Source: Flavobacterium succinicans (GTDB lineage: Bacteria; Bacteroidota; Bacteroidia; Flavobacteriales; Flavobacteriaceae). From it: 64,000 nt of DNA. Both the position numbers and the translations under genes were made by a program. The notes below the pieces were generated by a model. That model worked only from the letters and a program-made list of their open reading frames with translations, was not told the origin of the DNA and searched no databases. Positions 1-7,838 of this stretch are shown here, in pieces (position 1 is the first letter of the stretch; each line of letters begins with the position of its first letter). Location: NCBI RefSeq assembly GCF_001662485.1, contig NZ_JMTM01000060.1:214478-278477 (forward strand). The letters run 5' to 3'.

Positions 1-1
1 T

Positions 2-1924
2 GATAATACAAGTAGTTTTAATAATCCTTTTAGAACGATTCGTTATATGGGGCCAATATTCTCAGTATATAAGCATAATCCAGATGGTAGTGTGATTTTA
101 GATGGAATTGGTAATCCAGTGTATTCAGATATAAGAGCCTCTGATGCTTCTAATGGAAGAAATGTTGTTTATGAAACTCTTAACAATATTGACAAAGACA
201 AGAGCATGGCTATTAATGCCAGAGCTTATGCTGAATTCAAGTTTTTAAAAGACTTTTCGTTTAAAACTAATGTAGCAATAGATAGAACATCAATTAATAA
301 TAGTGTGTATTGGAATCCGGTTATTAGTGATGCTGCACCAGATGGATTATCTGCTAAGGAAAATAGTGTGTTAAGCGGTATTACCTTTAATCAAATTTTA
401 GATTATAATAAAACTATAAATGGTCATAATTTTTCTGCATTGCTGGGTCATGAAAGTTTTGATTATGAATTTAACTTCTTGACAGGTACTAAAAGAAAGT
501 TGATTAGTGCTAATAATACTGAATTTATAAATTTTGTTACTACAAGTGATCTTAATTCTTATACAAGAAATTATGCTACTGAATCATATTTCTCTAGAAT
601 TGGATACGATTATTTGACGAAGTATATTATTTCTGGTTCATTTAGACGAGATGGTTCTTCAAAGTTCGCTAAAGATAATAGATGGGGTAATTTTTGGTCA
701 GTAGGTTTGGCATGGGTAGTTTCAAATGAAAATTTCTTGAAAGATTCCGAATGGATAAACGACTTTAAAATACGAGGATCTAGAGGTGAGGTTGGAAATG
801 ATTCACATATTAGTAATGGAGGCTTGAACTATTATGTAAGTCAGCCTACGTTTTCTAATGGATTTTCAAACGGTTCCGAAGGTGGTTTTGTAGCTAATGG
901 ACCTGGTGCAGCAGATTTGAAATGGGAAAAGAATACGCAATCTGATATAGGAATTGAATTTACTTTATTTAAAAATAGACTTAAGGGATCTGTTGAATAT
1001 TATAAAAGAGAAACAGATGGTTTGATTTTTAATGTTCCTAATCCTTTAACTTCTGGACTTGATAATAGAGTAGAGAATATTGGATCTATGTTTAATAGTG
1101 GTATTGAAGTTTCTTTGGATGTTACATTGATTAAAACACAAGATTTTTCATGGAATTTTAATGTAAATGCTTCGACTATTAAAAACGAAATAACAAAATT
1201 ACCACAAAGTGAAATCATCACAGGAACAAAAAAATATTCTATTGGAAGTTCAATTTTTGATTATTGGTTAAGAGATTGGTATGGTGTAGATCCAACTGAT
1301 GGATATGCACTTTATGTTATCGATCCGAATTATTTACCAGCAAATGGTGCAGTAGACCCAACTTATAGAGTTGTAAATGGAGTTAATGTTACTACTGATC
1401 AAAATAAGGCATTGTTTCATTATGCAGATACTTCATTACCTGATTTATTCGGGAGTTTTACAAATTCCTTTAAGTATGGTGGTTTTCAATTAGATGTATT
1501 AGTTGCTTATCAATTAGGAGGAAAAACTTATGATAGTAACTATGCTAGTTTAATGCATACTGGAGTTAATTACGGTTCTGCATTGAGTACTGATATTTTA
1601 GGAAGATGGCAAAAGCCAGGCGATGTAACGGATGTTCCAAGATTAGATGTCAATAGAAATGTTCAATCTTCAGCAGCATCTGATAGATGGTTGGTAGATT
1701 CTGATTATTTATCATTACGTCAAATTACAATGTCTTACAATTTGCCTTCAAAATTTGTTGGAAAAATAGGTGTAGATGGTATTCGATTTTTTGCTAATGG
1801 AGAAAATTTAATGTTATTTACAAAAAGAGTTGGATTAGATCCTACACAAAATTTAAACGGAACAACACAAAATAGGTTTTCACCTGCTAGATTAATTTCT
1901 TTAGGTCTTAATTTAAACTTTTAA
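2..1924 (+). CDS. SusC/RagA-type TonB-linked outer-membrane transporter (5' truncated)
   Basis: Outer-membrane import barrel of the SusC/RagA family, cut by the left window edge: the frame is open from base 2, so the signal peptide, carboxypeptidase-like domain and most of the plug lie outside. What remains (about 640 residues) is barrel, rich in alternating aromatic strands and asparagine-rich loops, with the usual C-terminal text (FANGENLMLFTK, then SLGLNLNF) and a terminal Phe expected for barrel insertion. The stop codon shares one base with the next start (TAATG), so it is translationally coupled to the SusD partner. By family, the pair imports oligosaccharides or peptides with TonB energy; no glycoside hydrolase or peptidase is visible here, so the substrate is unknown. 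Confidence 0.93.
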   Translation, partial: DNTSSFNNPFRTIRYMGPIFSVYKHNPDGSVILDGIGNPVYSDIRASDASNGRNVVYETLNNIDKDKSMAINARAYAEFKFLKDFSFKTNVAIDRTSINNSVYWNPVISDAAPDGLSAKENSVLSGITFNQILDYNKTINGHNFSALLGHESFDYEFNFLTGTKRKLISANNTEFINFVTTSDLNSYTRNYATESYFSRIGYDYLTKYIISGSFRRDGSSKFAKDNRWGNFWSVGLAWVVSNENFLKDSEWINDFKIRGSRGEVGNDSHISNGGLNYYVSQPTFSNGFSNGSEGGFVANGPGAADLKWEKNTQSDIGIEFTLFKNRLKGSVEYYKRETDGLIFNVPNPLTSGLDNRVENIGSMFNSGIEVSLDVTLIKTQDFSWNFNVNASTIKNEITKLPQSEIITGTKKYSIGSSIFDYWLRDWYGVDPTDGYALYVIDPNYLPANGAVDPTYRVVNGVNVTTDQNKALFHYADTSLPDLFGSFTNSFKYGGFQLDVLVAYQLGGKTYDSNYASLMHTGVNYGSALSTDILGRWQKPGDVTDVPRLDVNRNVQSSAASDRWLVDSDYLSLRQITMSYNLPSKFVGKIGVDGIRFFANGENLMLFTKRVGLDPTQNLNGTTQNRFSPARLISLGLNLNF

Positions 1925-3399
1925 TGATGAAAAAATTTAATTTTAAATGTACAATACTTTTAACAATGTTAATGGTATTAGGTTCTTGTTCAGATGATTT
2001 CTTAGATAAGAAACCAACTGAGTTTGTTGGAGTTGACGATGCAACTGCAACTACTGATAATTTATATACCTTATTAAATGGAATCCACCGTTCGCTTTAT
2101 ATACGTTATGAGCAACAAAGTGAAACAGGGATTGCTGGAGTTATGCAAGCGGTTGACATTGCTGGTGATGATATAGTATATCCTGTTACCAACGGATGGT
2201 TTTTAGGTTTTTACAACTGGACAAGTTTAAATAATCAAAATTCTCAAGATGTTCGTTTTCCTTACAGAACTTTTTATCAAATAAATAGAAATGCGAATAC
2301 TATTATAAATGCTGTAGATGCAGCACAAGGCAGTGTTGCTGCAAAAAAAATGATAAAGGGTCAGGCTCTAGTGTATCGTGCATTTTCTCACTTTCAATTA
2401 GTGCAATTGTATGCTAAAAGATATGTAAAAGGGACTGTTAATTCTCAACTTGGTATTCCTATTATTTTAAAAGTTAACAACGATAAATTACCCCGCTCAA
2501 CTGTTGAGGAAGTTTATTCTCAAATCAATAAAGATCTTGATGAAGCTATGGAATTGTTAGTAGGTTATTCTAAGCCAAATAATTCACATTTAGATTTAAG
2601 AGTTGCACAGGGACTAAAGGCTCGTGTTGCTTTAGTTCAAGGAAATTGGTCAGTTGCTGCTGATTTTGCAAACAAGGCTAGAACTGGTAAAAATTTAATG
2701 ACAATTGCAGAGTATGGCTCTGGATTTAATAATTACAATAATCAAGAATGGATGTGGGGAAGTTATATAAATGAACTTCAAACAGAATCTTTTGCAAACT
2801 TTGGGGCATATATGTCTAGAAATTTCAGCTCTACAGTTATTCGTAGTTGTCCTAAAGCGATTAATAGCAAGTTGTATAATTTAATTCCAGCAACTGATGT
2901 TAGATCTACTATTTTTAGTAAAACTGGTGAACATCCAAATATTGTTTTAATATCATCTGCTAAAAAATTCCCGTTTACTAGTCAAAAGTTTCTTTCTGTT
3001 AGTACAGGAGATAGTAGATGTGATGTTCCTTACATGAGAGCTGCAGAAATGTTTTTGATTGAAGCAGAGGCAAAAGCAAATTTAGGAGCTCCAGATGCTG
3101 CTCAAGTTTTATTTAATTTAGTTTCTAAAAGAAACCCAGCTTATGTTTTATCAACTAAAACAGGAGTTGATTTATTAAATGAGATTTATTTCCAAAGACG
3201 AATTGAGCTTTGGGGAGAAGGGTTTAGATTTTTTGATTTAAAAAGAACTAATTCTCCTTTAGATAGAACCGGAGCTCAACATAATACAACTATTACTGCA
3301 GGTGTTATGTCAGTTCCTGCTGATGATAAGAGATGGCAATTAGTGTTTCCGTTGTCTGAAATTCAAGTTAATCCGTTAATAATACAAAATGAATTGTAA
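1924..3399 (+). CDS. SusD/RagB family outer-membrane lipoprotein
   Basis: Surface lipoprotein that forms the lid of a SusC channel and captures its ligand. It begins with a lipoprotein signal peptide ending in LGSC (lipidated Cys about residue 22), followed by SDDFLDKKP, a typical SusD N-terminus with acidic residues after the Cys. The middle carries TPR-like helical repeats; the C-terminal part has EAEAKANLG and RRIELWGEGFRFFDLKR, the most conserved SusD signature. Length (491 aa) is normal. It overlaps the SusC gene by one base and is followed by a strong terminator, so this is the end of the operon. Nothing indicates the ligand. Confidence 0.95.
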   Translation: MMKKFNFKCTILLTMLMVLGSCSDDFLDKKPTEFVGVDDATATTDNLYTLLNGIHRSLYIRYEQQSETGIAGVMQAVDIAGDDIVYPVTNGWFLGFYNWTSLNNQNSQDVRFPYRTFYQINRNANTIINAVDAAQGSVAAKKMIKGQALVYRAFSHFQLVQLYAKRYVKGTVNSQLGIPIILKVNNDKLPRSTVEEVYSQINKDLDEAMELLVGYSKPNNSHLDLRVAQGLKARVALVQGNWSVAADFANKARTGKNLMTIAEYGSGFNNYNNQEWMWGSYINELQTESFANFGAYMSRNFSSTVIRSCPKAINSKLYNLIPATDVRSTIFSKTGEHPNIVLISSAKKFPFTSQKFLSVSTGDSRCDVPYMRAAEMFLIEAEAKANLGAPDAAQVLFNLVSKRNPAYVLSTKTGVDLLNEIYFQRRIELWGEGFRFFDLKRTNSPLDRTGAQHNTTITAGVMSVPADDKRWQLVFPLSEIQVNPLIIQNEL

Positions 3400-3421
3400 C
3401 CAATCATTTTTAAATTTTAAG

Positions 3422-3452
3422 AAACAGCCTCTAATTTTGGAGGCTGTTTTTT
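3422..3452 (+). terminator. Rho-independent terminator of the SusCD operon
   Basis: Perfect 10-bp stem (AAACAGCCTC / GAGGCTGTTT) with an 8-nt loop and a T run, 22 bases after the SusD stop. Confidence 0.9.
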
Positions 3453-3590
3453 ATCTTAAACGCGATTGTAATATTCCGTCAAGCTAATGAGCGACGGATT
3501 ATTCGCTATTTACGCTGTAAAATGACAAAAGTATAACTCAGAGTTGTAACTTGCTTTTGAAGTAACATGAAATAAACTAACGATTTATAC

Positions 3591-3632
3591 AAAAAAGCGC
3601 CCTTGAAAACTTAAATTTCCAAGGGCGTTTTT
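3591..3632 (-). terminator. Terminator of cvpA (usable in both directions)
   Basis: Stem CGCCCTTG / CAAGGGCG (3598-3605 with 3620-3627) flanked by an A run on the left and a T run on the right. Read leftward it follows the cvpA stop closely. The bases between the SusCD terminator and this one hold only a short dyad (TCCGTC / GACGGA near 3476-3498) and no gene. Confidence 0.8.
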
Positions 3633-3654
3633 GTATACTTTGAAAAGTTGTATC

Positions 3655-4155
3655 TTATTTTTTTGCCTTATCGTATAGCTTTTCTAAAGAAGGAAAAATA
3701 AAATCGGCCGTTTTTTGAATCGGATTAAAAAATAGTGATTTATCCAAGGTTTCTTTTTTAGCTAAGAAATTATGGTAATTGATTTTTTCGAAAATCGTCA
3801 AAAATACACTGATAATCAATACAAATTTCAGGACTCTAAACACGCCACCGCCCGCTTTGTTGATCCAGCCCAAATAGGCAAAATCCGCTAGGCCTGTAAA
3901 AAATTTACTAAGCATGTAGATACCAACCACCACTACGATGAAGGTCACTATAAAAGCTACTATCTGAATGGTATACGGATTCCATTTGACAACGCCTGAA
4001 ATTATAGCGGCCATAAGTGCTGAGAACTTTACGGCTATATAAATTCCAATTAACAAAGAAACCAAAGAAGCTAATTCGGCAAAAAGTCCGTTTTGAACGC
4101 CTTTGAACAACGCATAGGCCAATAGACTACCAATTAAAAGATCAAAAAATGTCAT
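3655..4155 (-). CDS. CvpA family membrane protein
   Basis: Small inner-membrane protein of the CvpA (colicin V production) family, 166 aa. It begins MTFFDLLIGSLLAYALFKGV, close to the family opening in which an Asp in the first helix is followed by a Gly-rich stretch. Four hydrophobic segments are visible, about residues 3-22, 28-50, 60-88 and 103-122, with FxGLxDFAYLGWINKAGGG between the third and fourth, the usual conserved loop. The C-terminus is short and charged. CvpA homologues are linked to envelope integrity, but the molecular role is not settled. A -7 promoter element sits about 25 bases upstream and a terminator downstream, so it is probably monocistronic. Confidence 0.85.
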   Translation of the reverse strand: MTFFDLLIGSLLAYALFKGVQNGLFAELASLVSLLIGIYIAVKFSALMAAIISGVVKWNPYTIQIVAFIVTFIVVVVGIYMLSKFFTGLADFAYLGWINKAGGGVFRVLKFVLIISVFLTIFEKINYHNFLAKKETLDKSLFFNPIQKTADFIFPSLEKLYDKAKK

Positions 4156-4180
4156 GTTTTTAGGGTAAAAATTAAAAGTG

Positions 4181-4188
4181 CAAATATA
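4181..4188 (-). promoter_or_regulatory. Sigma-A -7 element for cvpA
   Basis: CAAATATA on the plus strand is TATATTTG read leftward, an exact match to the Bacteroidota consensus TAnnTTTG, 26 bases before the cvpA start. Confidence 0.65.
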
Positions 4189-4227
4189 AAAGAAATCGGC
4201 GATACCCTAACTCAATTTTCAAGTGCT

Positions 4228-4235
4228 TATCTTTG
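4228..4235 (+). promoter_or_regulatory. Sigma-A -7 element for the 118-aa gene
   Basis: TATCTTTG, an exact TAnnTTTG match, divergent from the cvpA element 40 bases away. The leader before the start at 4315 carries repeated CCTAA/ATTTTAAA words. Confidence 0.6.
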
Positions 4236-4314
4236 CCTAAAATAGTTAGTATTGAAAGGTAGTGTTGGTTATTCAATCCTAAATTTTAAATCCTAATTCC
4301 TAAATTTTAAAATA

Positions 4315-4671
4315 ATGTCTAGAGATATACAACTAAAAGAACGCTGGGAACAACTCGTTACCCTTTTATCGGATCGATTTTCGCAAGGCGAAGATTTAGA
4401 TTTGGATGCCATTATTTACCTGATCGGAGTACAAGAATTAGGTCAGGTACATCGTGAGTTTAAAAAAGACGAAAAAGTCAACTTAATGCACATTGCGATT
4501 TGTCGCTTATTAGAACCTTATGGTTTCTATGAGTTTGACTTTTTTGATGAAGAGGGTTGGCCACATTATAAAGTTAAAGAAGAATTACCGCCGTTAAAAG
4601 CCGGTGAACAAACCGTTTTGATGAAAGAGGCGATTGTAAATTATTTCGTAGAACGGGAGGTGATTGATTAG
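4315..4671 (+). CDS. Conserved small cytoplasmic protein, function unknown
   Basis: Not recognised as a named family; I believe it is a small protein conserved in Flavobacteriia. It has 118 residues, no signal peptide and no membrane segment, and is acidic. Features visible are an N-terminal amphipathic region (LKERWEQLVTLLSDRF), an acidic patch GEDLDLDAIIYLIGVQELG, and an aromatic motif YGFYEFDFFDEEGWPHY near residues 71-87. The DLDAIIYLIGVQELG segment looks like a helical protein-interaction surface, which is inference. It lies directly upstream of pheS but is separated from it by an inverted repeat and a separate -7 element, so cotranscription is uncertain. Confidence 0.75.
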   Translation: MSRDIQLKERWEQLVTLLSDRFSQGEDLDLDAIIYLIGVQELGQVHREFKKDEKVNLMHIAICRLLEPYGFYEFDFFDEEGWPHYKVKEELPPLKAGEQTVLMKEAIVNYFVEREVID

Positions 4672-4676
4672 AAAAT

Positions 4677-4748
4677 AGTGAAAAGTAATGAGTAATTAGT
4701 GATTAGCATTATTTAATTTTTTGGACTAATCACTAATTACTTTTCACT
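4677..4748. repeat. Inverted-repeat element, gene-less form of the 11.5-kb element
   Basis: Two arms (4677-4706 and 4726-4748) are inverted copies: the right arm reads CTAATCACTAATTAC then TTTTCACT, and the left arm is its complement apart from a 7-nt insertion (GAGTAAT). The loop is 19 nt. The words AGTGATTAG, AGTAATTAG and AGTnAAAAGTAAT recur, in another order, in the arms that bound the four-helix-bundle gene at 11481-11901. It starts five bases after the stop codon of the upstream gene. Confidence 0.85.
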
Positions 4749-4764
4749 AATCACCAAAAAAAGC

Positions 4765-4772
4765 TAAATTTG
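4765..4772 (+). promoter_or_regulatory. Sigma-A -7 element for pheS
   Basis: TAAATTTG, exact TAnnTTTG match. Its last three bases could be misread as a TTG start; the position of the element argues that translation begins at an ATG further on (4788 or 4794). Confidence 0.65.
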
Positions 4773-4793
4773 CACCTCAATTATGGAATGAAA

Positions 4794-5813
4794 ATGATAG
4801 ATAAGATAAAAGAATACATTGCAGAAGCACAAGCGTTTTCTACTCAAGATGGTACTGAATTAGAAGCCTTCCGAATTAAATATTTAGGAAGCAAAGGGCT
4901 TTTGAAAGCATTATTTGCCGATTTTAAAAATGTTCCGAATGAGCAGAAAAAAGAATTTGGACAAGTCATTAACTTACTTAAAACAACAGCTGAGGATAAA
5001 GTAAAATCAATACAAGAAGGATTAGAAAATCAGCAAGAAAGCAAAGGTATTTATGGCGATTTGACTCGTACCGGAGAGCCTATTACAATTGGTTCACGTC
5101 ACCCAATATCTTTAGTAAAAAATCAAATTATTGATATTTTTTCGACGATAGGATTCAATGTTTCTGAAGGTCCAGAAATTGAAGACGATTGGCATAATTT
5201 TACTGCCTTGAACTTGCCAGAATACCATCCGGCACGTGATATGCAAGATACTTTTTTCATTCAAACCAATCCTGATGTGTTGTTGCGTACGCATACTTCA
5301 TCGGTGCAGGTGCGTTATATGGAAAACAATAAGCCACCTATTCGTACCATTTCGCCGGGTCGTGTTTTTCGTAACGAAGCTGTTTCGTCGCGTTCGCACT
5401 GTATCTTTCATCAAGTAGAAGGATTGTACATTGACAAGGATGTGTCTTTTGCCGACTTAAAACAAACGCTTTTGTATTTTACTAAGGAAATGTTCGGTAA
5501 GTCAAAAATCCGTCTTAGACCCTCTTATTTTCCGTTTACAGAGCCAAGTGCCGAAATAGATATTTATTGGGGTTTAAAAACTGAAACCGATTATCGTATT
5601 ACCAAAGGTACGGGTTGGTTAGAAATCGGTGGTTGCGGAATGGTAGATCCAAATGTTTTGACCAATTGTGGCATCAATCCAGATGAGTACAACGGTTTTG
5701 CTTTCGGAATGGGAGTAGAGCGTATCGCTATGTTGTTGTACCAAATTGGTGATATCCGTATGTTTTATGAAAACGACGTGCGTTTCTTGGAGCAATTTAA
5801 ATCTATAATTTAA
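4794..5813 (+). CDS. pheS: Phenylalanine--tRNA ligase alpha subunit
   Basis: Catalytic subunit of the heterotetrameric phenylalanyl-tRNA synthetase, which charges tRNA-Phe in the cytoplasm. The N-terminal coiled-coil (about residues 1-85) is followed by the class II aminoacyl-tRNA synthetase core: HPISLVKNQIIDIFSTIGF, motif 2 region GRVFRNEAVSSRSHCIFHQVEG, and motif 3 GFAFGMGVERIAML near the C-terminus. Length with this start is 339 aa, normal for the family. The start MIDKIKEYI was chosen because it follows the -7 element at a short leader distance; ATG six bases earlier is equally possible. The beta subunit gene pheT is not in the window, which is common when the two subunits are unlinked. 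Confidence 0.95.
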   Translation: MIDKIKEYIAEAQAFSTQDGTELEAFRIKYLGSKGLLKALFADFKNVPNEQKKEFGQVINLLKTTAEDKVKSIQEGLENQQESKGIYGDLTRTGEPITIGSRHPISLVKNQIIDIFSTIGFNVSEGPEIEDDWHNFTALNLPEYHPARDMQDTFFIQTNPDVLLRTHTSSVQVRYMENNKPPIRTISPGRVFRNEAVSSRSHCIFHQVEGLYIDKDVSFADLKQTLLYFTKEMFGKSKIRLRPSYFPFTEPSAEIDIYWGLKTETDYRITKGTGWLEIGGCGMVDPNVLTNCGINPDEYNGFAFGMGVERIAMLLYQIGDIRMFYENDVRFLEQFKSII

Positions 5814-5817
5814 AAAT

Positions 5818-5850
5818 AACCCTTTCAGAGTTTTAAACTCTGAAAAGGTT
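5818..5850. repeat. Palindrome between pheS and the next gene
   Basis: Near-perfect palindrome: AACC, TTTCAGAGTTT, its complement AAACTCTGAAA, then GGTT. It has no T run, so it is an intergenic hairpin rather than a clear terminator. It fills most of the 46-base gap before the 135-aa gene. Confidence 0.7.
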
Positions 5851-5859
5851 CTGTTAAAA

Positions 5860-6267
5860 ATGAAAAAAGACATCATCATACCTGTAGTAGAAAATGTATT
5901 TATTGCTGCCGTTCAAGAATGGAGTGACGACTTTATGGAAAAAGTGTGGTACGCCTACTTGGTAAACGATAGTGATTTTAATTTAGAAGGCATAATGGTC
6001 GTTTCTAAAGCTTTTGGAACGATTGATGGGGAAATGAAGAAGACTTCGCTTTTGCGTCATGCTTTCGTTGCAATACCAGCTGTTTCTGTTGTTAAAATAG
6101 AAATGATTGAGAAAAGTGTACTTACGCTCAATAACGAGTTTATGGTGACTTATTTTATTGATGGAACGTTGTATGATAAAAAATTCATTTTCAAAGCGAA
6201 TAGCATTAATGAAACTGAAATGGAAGAAGTACCAATTCTTTTTGTAGATGGAGTAATTGTGAAATAA
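5860..6267 (+). CDS. Conserved hypothetical protein downstream of pheS
   Basis: Not recognised. It has 135 residues, no signal peptide and no membrane helix. The predicted pattern is mostly beta strand: VWYAYLVNDSDFNLEGIMVVSKAFG, then LRHAFVAIPAVSVVKIEMI, then FMVTYFIDGTLYDKKFIFK, suggesting a small beta-sandwich. It probably shares the pheS transcript, since only a 46-base palindromic gap separates them and no -7 element is visible between them, and a terminator follows. Nothing in the sequence points to an enzymatic role. Confidence 0.75.
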   Translation: MKKDIIIPVVENVFIAAVQEWSDDFMEKVWYAYLVNDSDFNLEGIMVVSKAFGTIDGEMKKTSLLRHAFVAIPAVSVVKIEMIEKSVLTLNNEFMVTYFIDGTLYDKKFIFKANSINETEMEEVPILFVDGVIVK

Positions 6268-6294
6268 TGTATTTGATAATTTAAAATGTAAAAG

Positions 6295-6326
6295 ATGCCA
6301 TTGAAACGCTCAGTGGCATTTTTTTT
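6295..6326 (+). terminator. Terminator after the 135-aa gene
   Basis: Stem ATGCCATTGA / TCAGTGGCAT (one G-T pair), 5-nt loop and a run of Ts; closes the pheS transcript. Confidence 0.88.
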
Positions 6327-6467
6327 GTCCAAATTCTGAAATTTTTTTCCAATAAATGGACAGTTTTTCGATTCTTAACATTTTCAATCCCTTTAAAATC
6401 TTGATTTTTTAACTTAGGCATACCTATTGTACACGATTCAATATAAAATCATTCCCAAAGGAATTTT

Positions 6468-6475
6468 TATGTTTG
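6468..6475 (+). promoter_or_regulatory. -7 element of candidate small RNA A
   Basis: TATGTTTG, exact TAnnTTTG, in a gene-free gap and pointing away from any plus-strand coding sequence. No convincing -33 TTTG was found at the normal spacing. Confidence 0.4.
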
Positions 6476-6481
6476 TTGTAT

Positions 6482-6543
6482 ATTTAGTTAGTTATGTGTT
6501 TTTGTGAAAAAGGCAACTGTTGATATAACCGTTGCCTTTTTTT
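6482..6543 (+). ncRNA. Candidate small RNA A, downstream of gpsA
   Basis: A roughly 60-nt stretch between a -7 element and a strong terminator, with no open frame longer than a dozen codons. It starts near TTTAGTTAGTT, continues T-rich, and ends GAAAAAGGC into the terminator. The same arrangement occurs at 7762-7834. The 5' end is placed by the usual -7 spacing and is inference. Confidence 0.35.
6507..6543. terminator. Bidirectional terminator, gpsA / small RNA A
   Basis: Stem GGCAAC / GTTGCC (6512-6517 with 6531-6536) extended by A5 and T7 flanks, so it can stop transcripts in either direction. Leftward it follows the gpsA stop. Confidence 0.85.
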
Positions 6544-6567
6544 ATTTAGCTATTTTTTTAGAATAAA

Positions 6568-7563
6568 TTAGTCTAATTCTTCGGTAAGTTTTTTAAAGAC
6601 CGCTTTGGCTTCTTTTCCTTCATACAGAATTTGATATACGGCATCTATAATTGGAGTTTTTGCGCCATATCCTTGGTTGAGTTTGTATGCACTTTTTACG
6701 GCATAATATCCTTCGGCTACCATGCTCATTTCCATCATGGCTGATTTTACAGTGTAACCTTTTCCAATCATGTTCCCAAACATTCTATTTCTAGAGAAGA
6801 TAGAGTATCCTGTTACCAATAAGTCTCCTAAATAGGCAGAATCATTGATGTTGCGTTTCATTTTGTGAACTTTTTTGATGAATTTTTTCATTTCACGAAT
6901 GGCGTTACTCATGATTACCGATTGAAAGTTATCGCCATAACCCAAACCGTGAGCAATACCAGCTGCTATTGAGTAAATGTTCTTAAGCATGGCTGCATAT
7001 TCTGTGCCAATAATATCATCTGATATTTTGGCTTTTATATAATTTCCTGATAAATTTTCGGCTACTTTTTTTGCTTTATCTGGGTCACCACAAGCAATTG
7101 TTAGATAGGATAAACGTTCTAAAGCTACTTCTTCGGCGTGGCAAGGACCTGTAATTACGCCTATGTTGTAGTAAGGGATATCGTACTGAATGTGAAAATG
7201 CTCGCCAACAATCAAGCTAGTTTCAGGAACAATTCCTTTGATAGCCGAAAAGATGATTTTGTCTTTTAAAGGAACAGTTATTTTAGATAATTCTCCTTCT
7301 AAAAAAGCCGATGGAATGGCAAAAATTAAGTAGTCGGCATACTGTATAGCTTCATTGATATCCGATGTGAGAACGAGTTTGCTGGTGTCGAACTCAACCG
7401 AACTCAAGTAATTGGGATTGTGTTTGTAGCTTTTAAGGTGATCGATAGCGACTTCGTTTCGCATGTACCAGCAAATTTCTTTTTGGTTCACACATAACAT
7501 TTTAGCAATAGCAGTTGCCCAACTTCCACCACCAATTACTGCAAATTTTAATTTATCGGCCAT
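6568..7563 (-). CDS. gpsA: NAD(P)-dependent glycerol-3-phosphate dehydrogenase
   Basis: Reduces dihydroxyacetone phosphate to sn-glycerol 3-phosphate, the backbone for membrane phospholipids. The N-terminal Rossmann nucleotide site is visible as FAVIGGGSWATA; further on come SAIKGIV, ITGPCHAEEVA and the C-terminal GIAHGLGYGDNFQSVIMSN, which corresponds to the family's substrate-binding helix. Length with this start is 331 aa. The start MADKLKF was chosen over an upstream ATG at 7584 because a -7 promoter element overlaps that earlier codon and transcription would begin after it. Candidate small RNAs lie on both sides of the gene on the opposite strand. Confidence 0.95.
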   Translation of the reverse strand: MADKLKFAVIGGGSWATAIAKMLCVNQKEICWYMRNEVAIDHLKSYKHNPNYLSSVEFDTSKLVLTSDINEAIQYADYLIFAIPSAFLEGELSKITVPLKDKIIFSAIKGIVPETSLIVGEHFHIQYDIPYYNIGVITGPCHAEEVALERLSYLTIACGDPDKAKKVAENLSGNYIKAKISDDIIGTEYAAMLKNIYSIAAGIAHGLGYGDNFQSVIMSNAIREMKKFIKKVHKMKRNINDSAYLGDLLVTGYSIFSRNRMFGNMIGKGYTVKSAMMEMSMVAEGYYAVKSAYKLNQGYGAKTPIIDAVYQILYEGKEAKAVFKKLTEELD

Positions 7564-7581
7564 TTTTTTATTAAATTTCAT

Positions 7582-7589
7582 CAAAAGTA
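7582..7589 (-). promoter_or_regulatory. -7 element for gpsA
   Basis: CAAAAGTA on the plus strand is TACTTTTG leftward, an exact TAnnTTTG match. It overlaps the first possible ATG of gpsA and so supports the second start. Confidence 0.55.
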
Positions 7590-7761
7590 CTCAAAATACT
7601 AGTAATTACACAAATTAATTTTGTTTGCCCCCCATGTTGTTTAGTATTGACTACAGCTCAGATAGATCTTTTTTAAAATAAAAATTTTTTTATTTTTCAC
7701 AATATATAGTTCGGATTTACGTTATAAATTACTGAAAATTAAGTTTATAATGAAAAAATTT

Positions 7762-7769
7762 TATTTTTG
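7762..7769 (+). promoter_or_regulatory. -7 element of candidate small RNA B
   Basis: TATTTTTG, exact TAnnTTTG, one base before TTTAGTTAGTT, in the gene-free gap between gpsA and yqhD. Confidence 0.4.
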
Positions 7770-7775
7770 GTTTAG

Positions 7776-7834
7776 TTAGTTTTGTTTTTAGTTATTGAAA
7801 AAGGCGTTTTACGAATTGCAAAGCGCCTTTTTTT
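7776..7834 (+). ncRNA. Candidate small RNA B, upstream of gpsA
   Basis: Same design as candidate A: -7 element, the word TTTAGTTAGTT, a T-rich stretch, GAAAAAGGC, terminator hairpin, T run. No coding potential (longest local frame is nine codons). The rest of the gap between gpsA and yqhD shows no other structure. The 5' end is inferred from promoter spacing. Confidence 0.35.
7798..7834. terminator. Bidirectional terminator, yqhD / small RNA B
   Basis: Stem AAAAAGGCG / CGCCTTTTT (7798-7806 with 7824-7832) and T run; leftward it lies just after the yqhD stop. Confidence 0.85.
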
Positions 7835-7838
7835 AGTA

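Noticed and set aside
1..3399. Polysaccharide utilisation locus
   Set aside because: Only the SusC end and SusD are in view and no carbohydrate-active enzyme follows before the terminator; the substrate class cannot be claimed.
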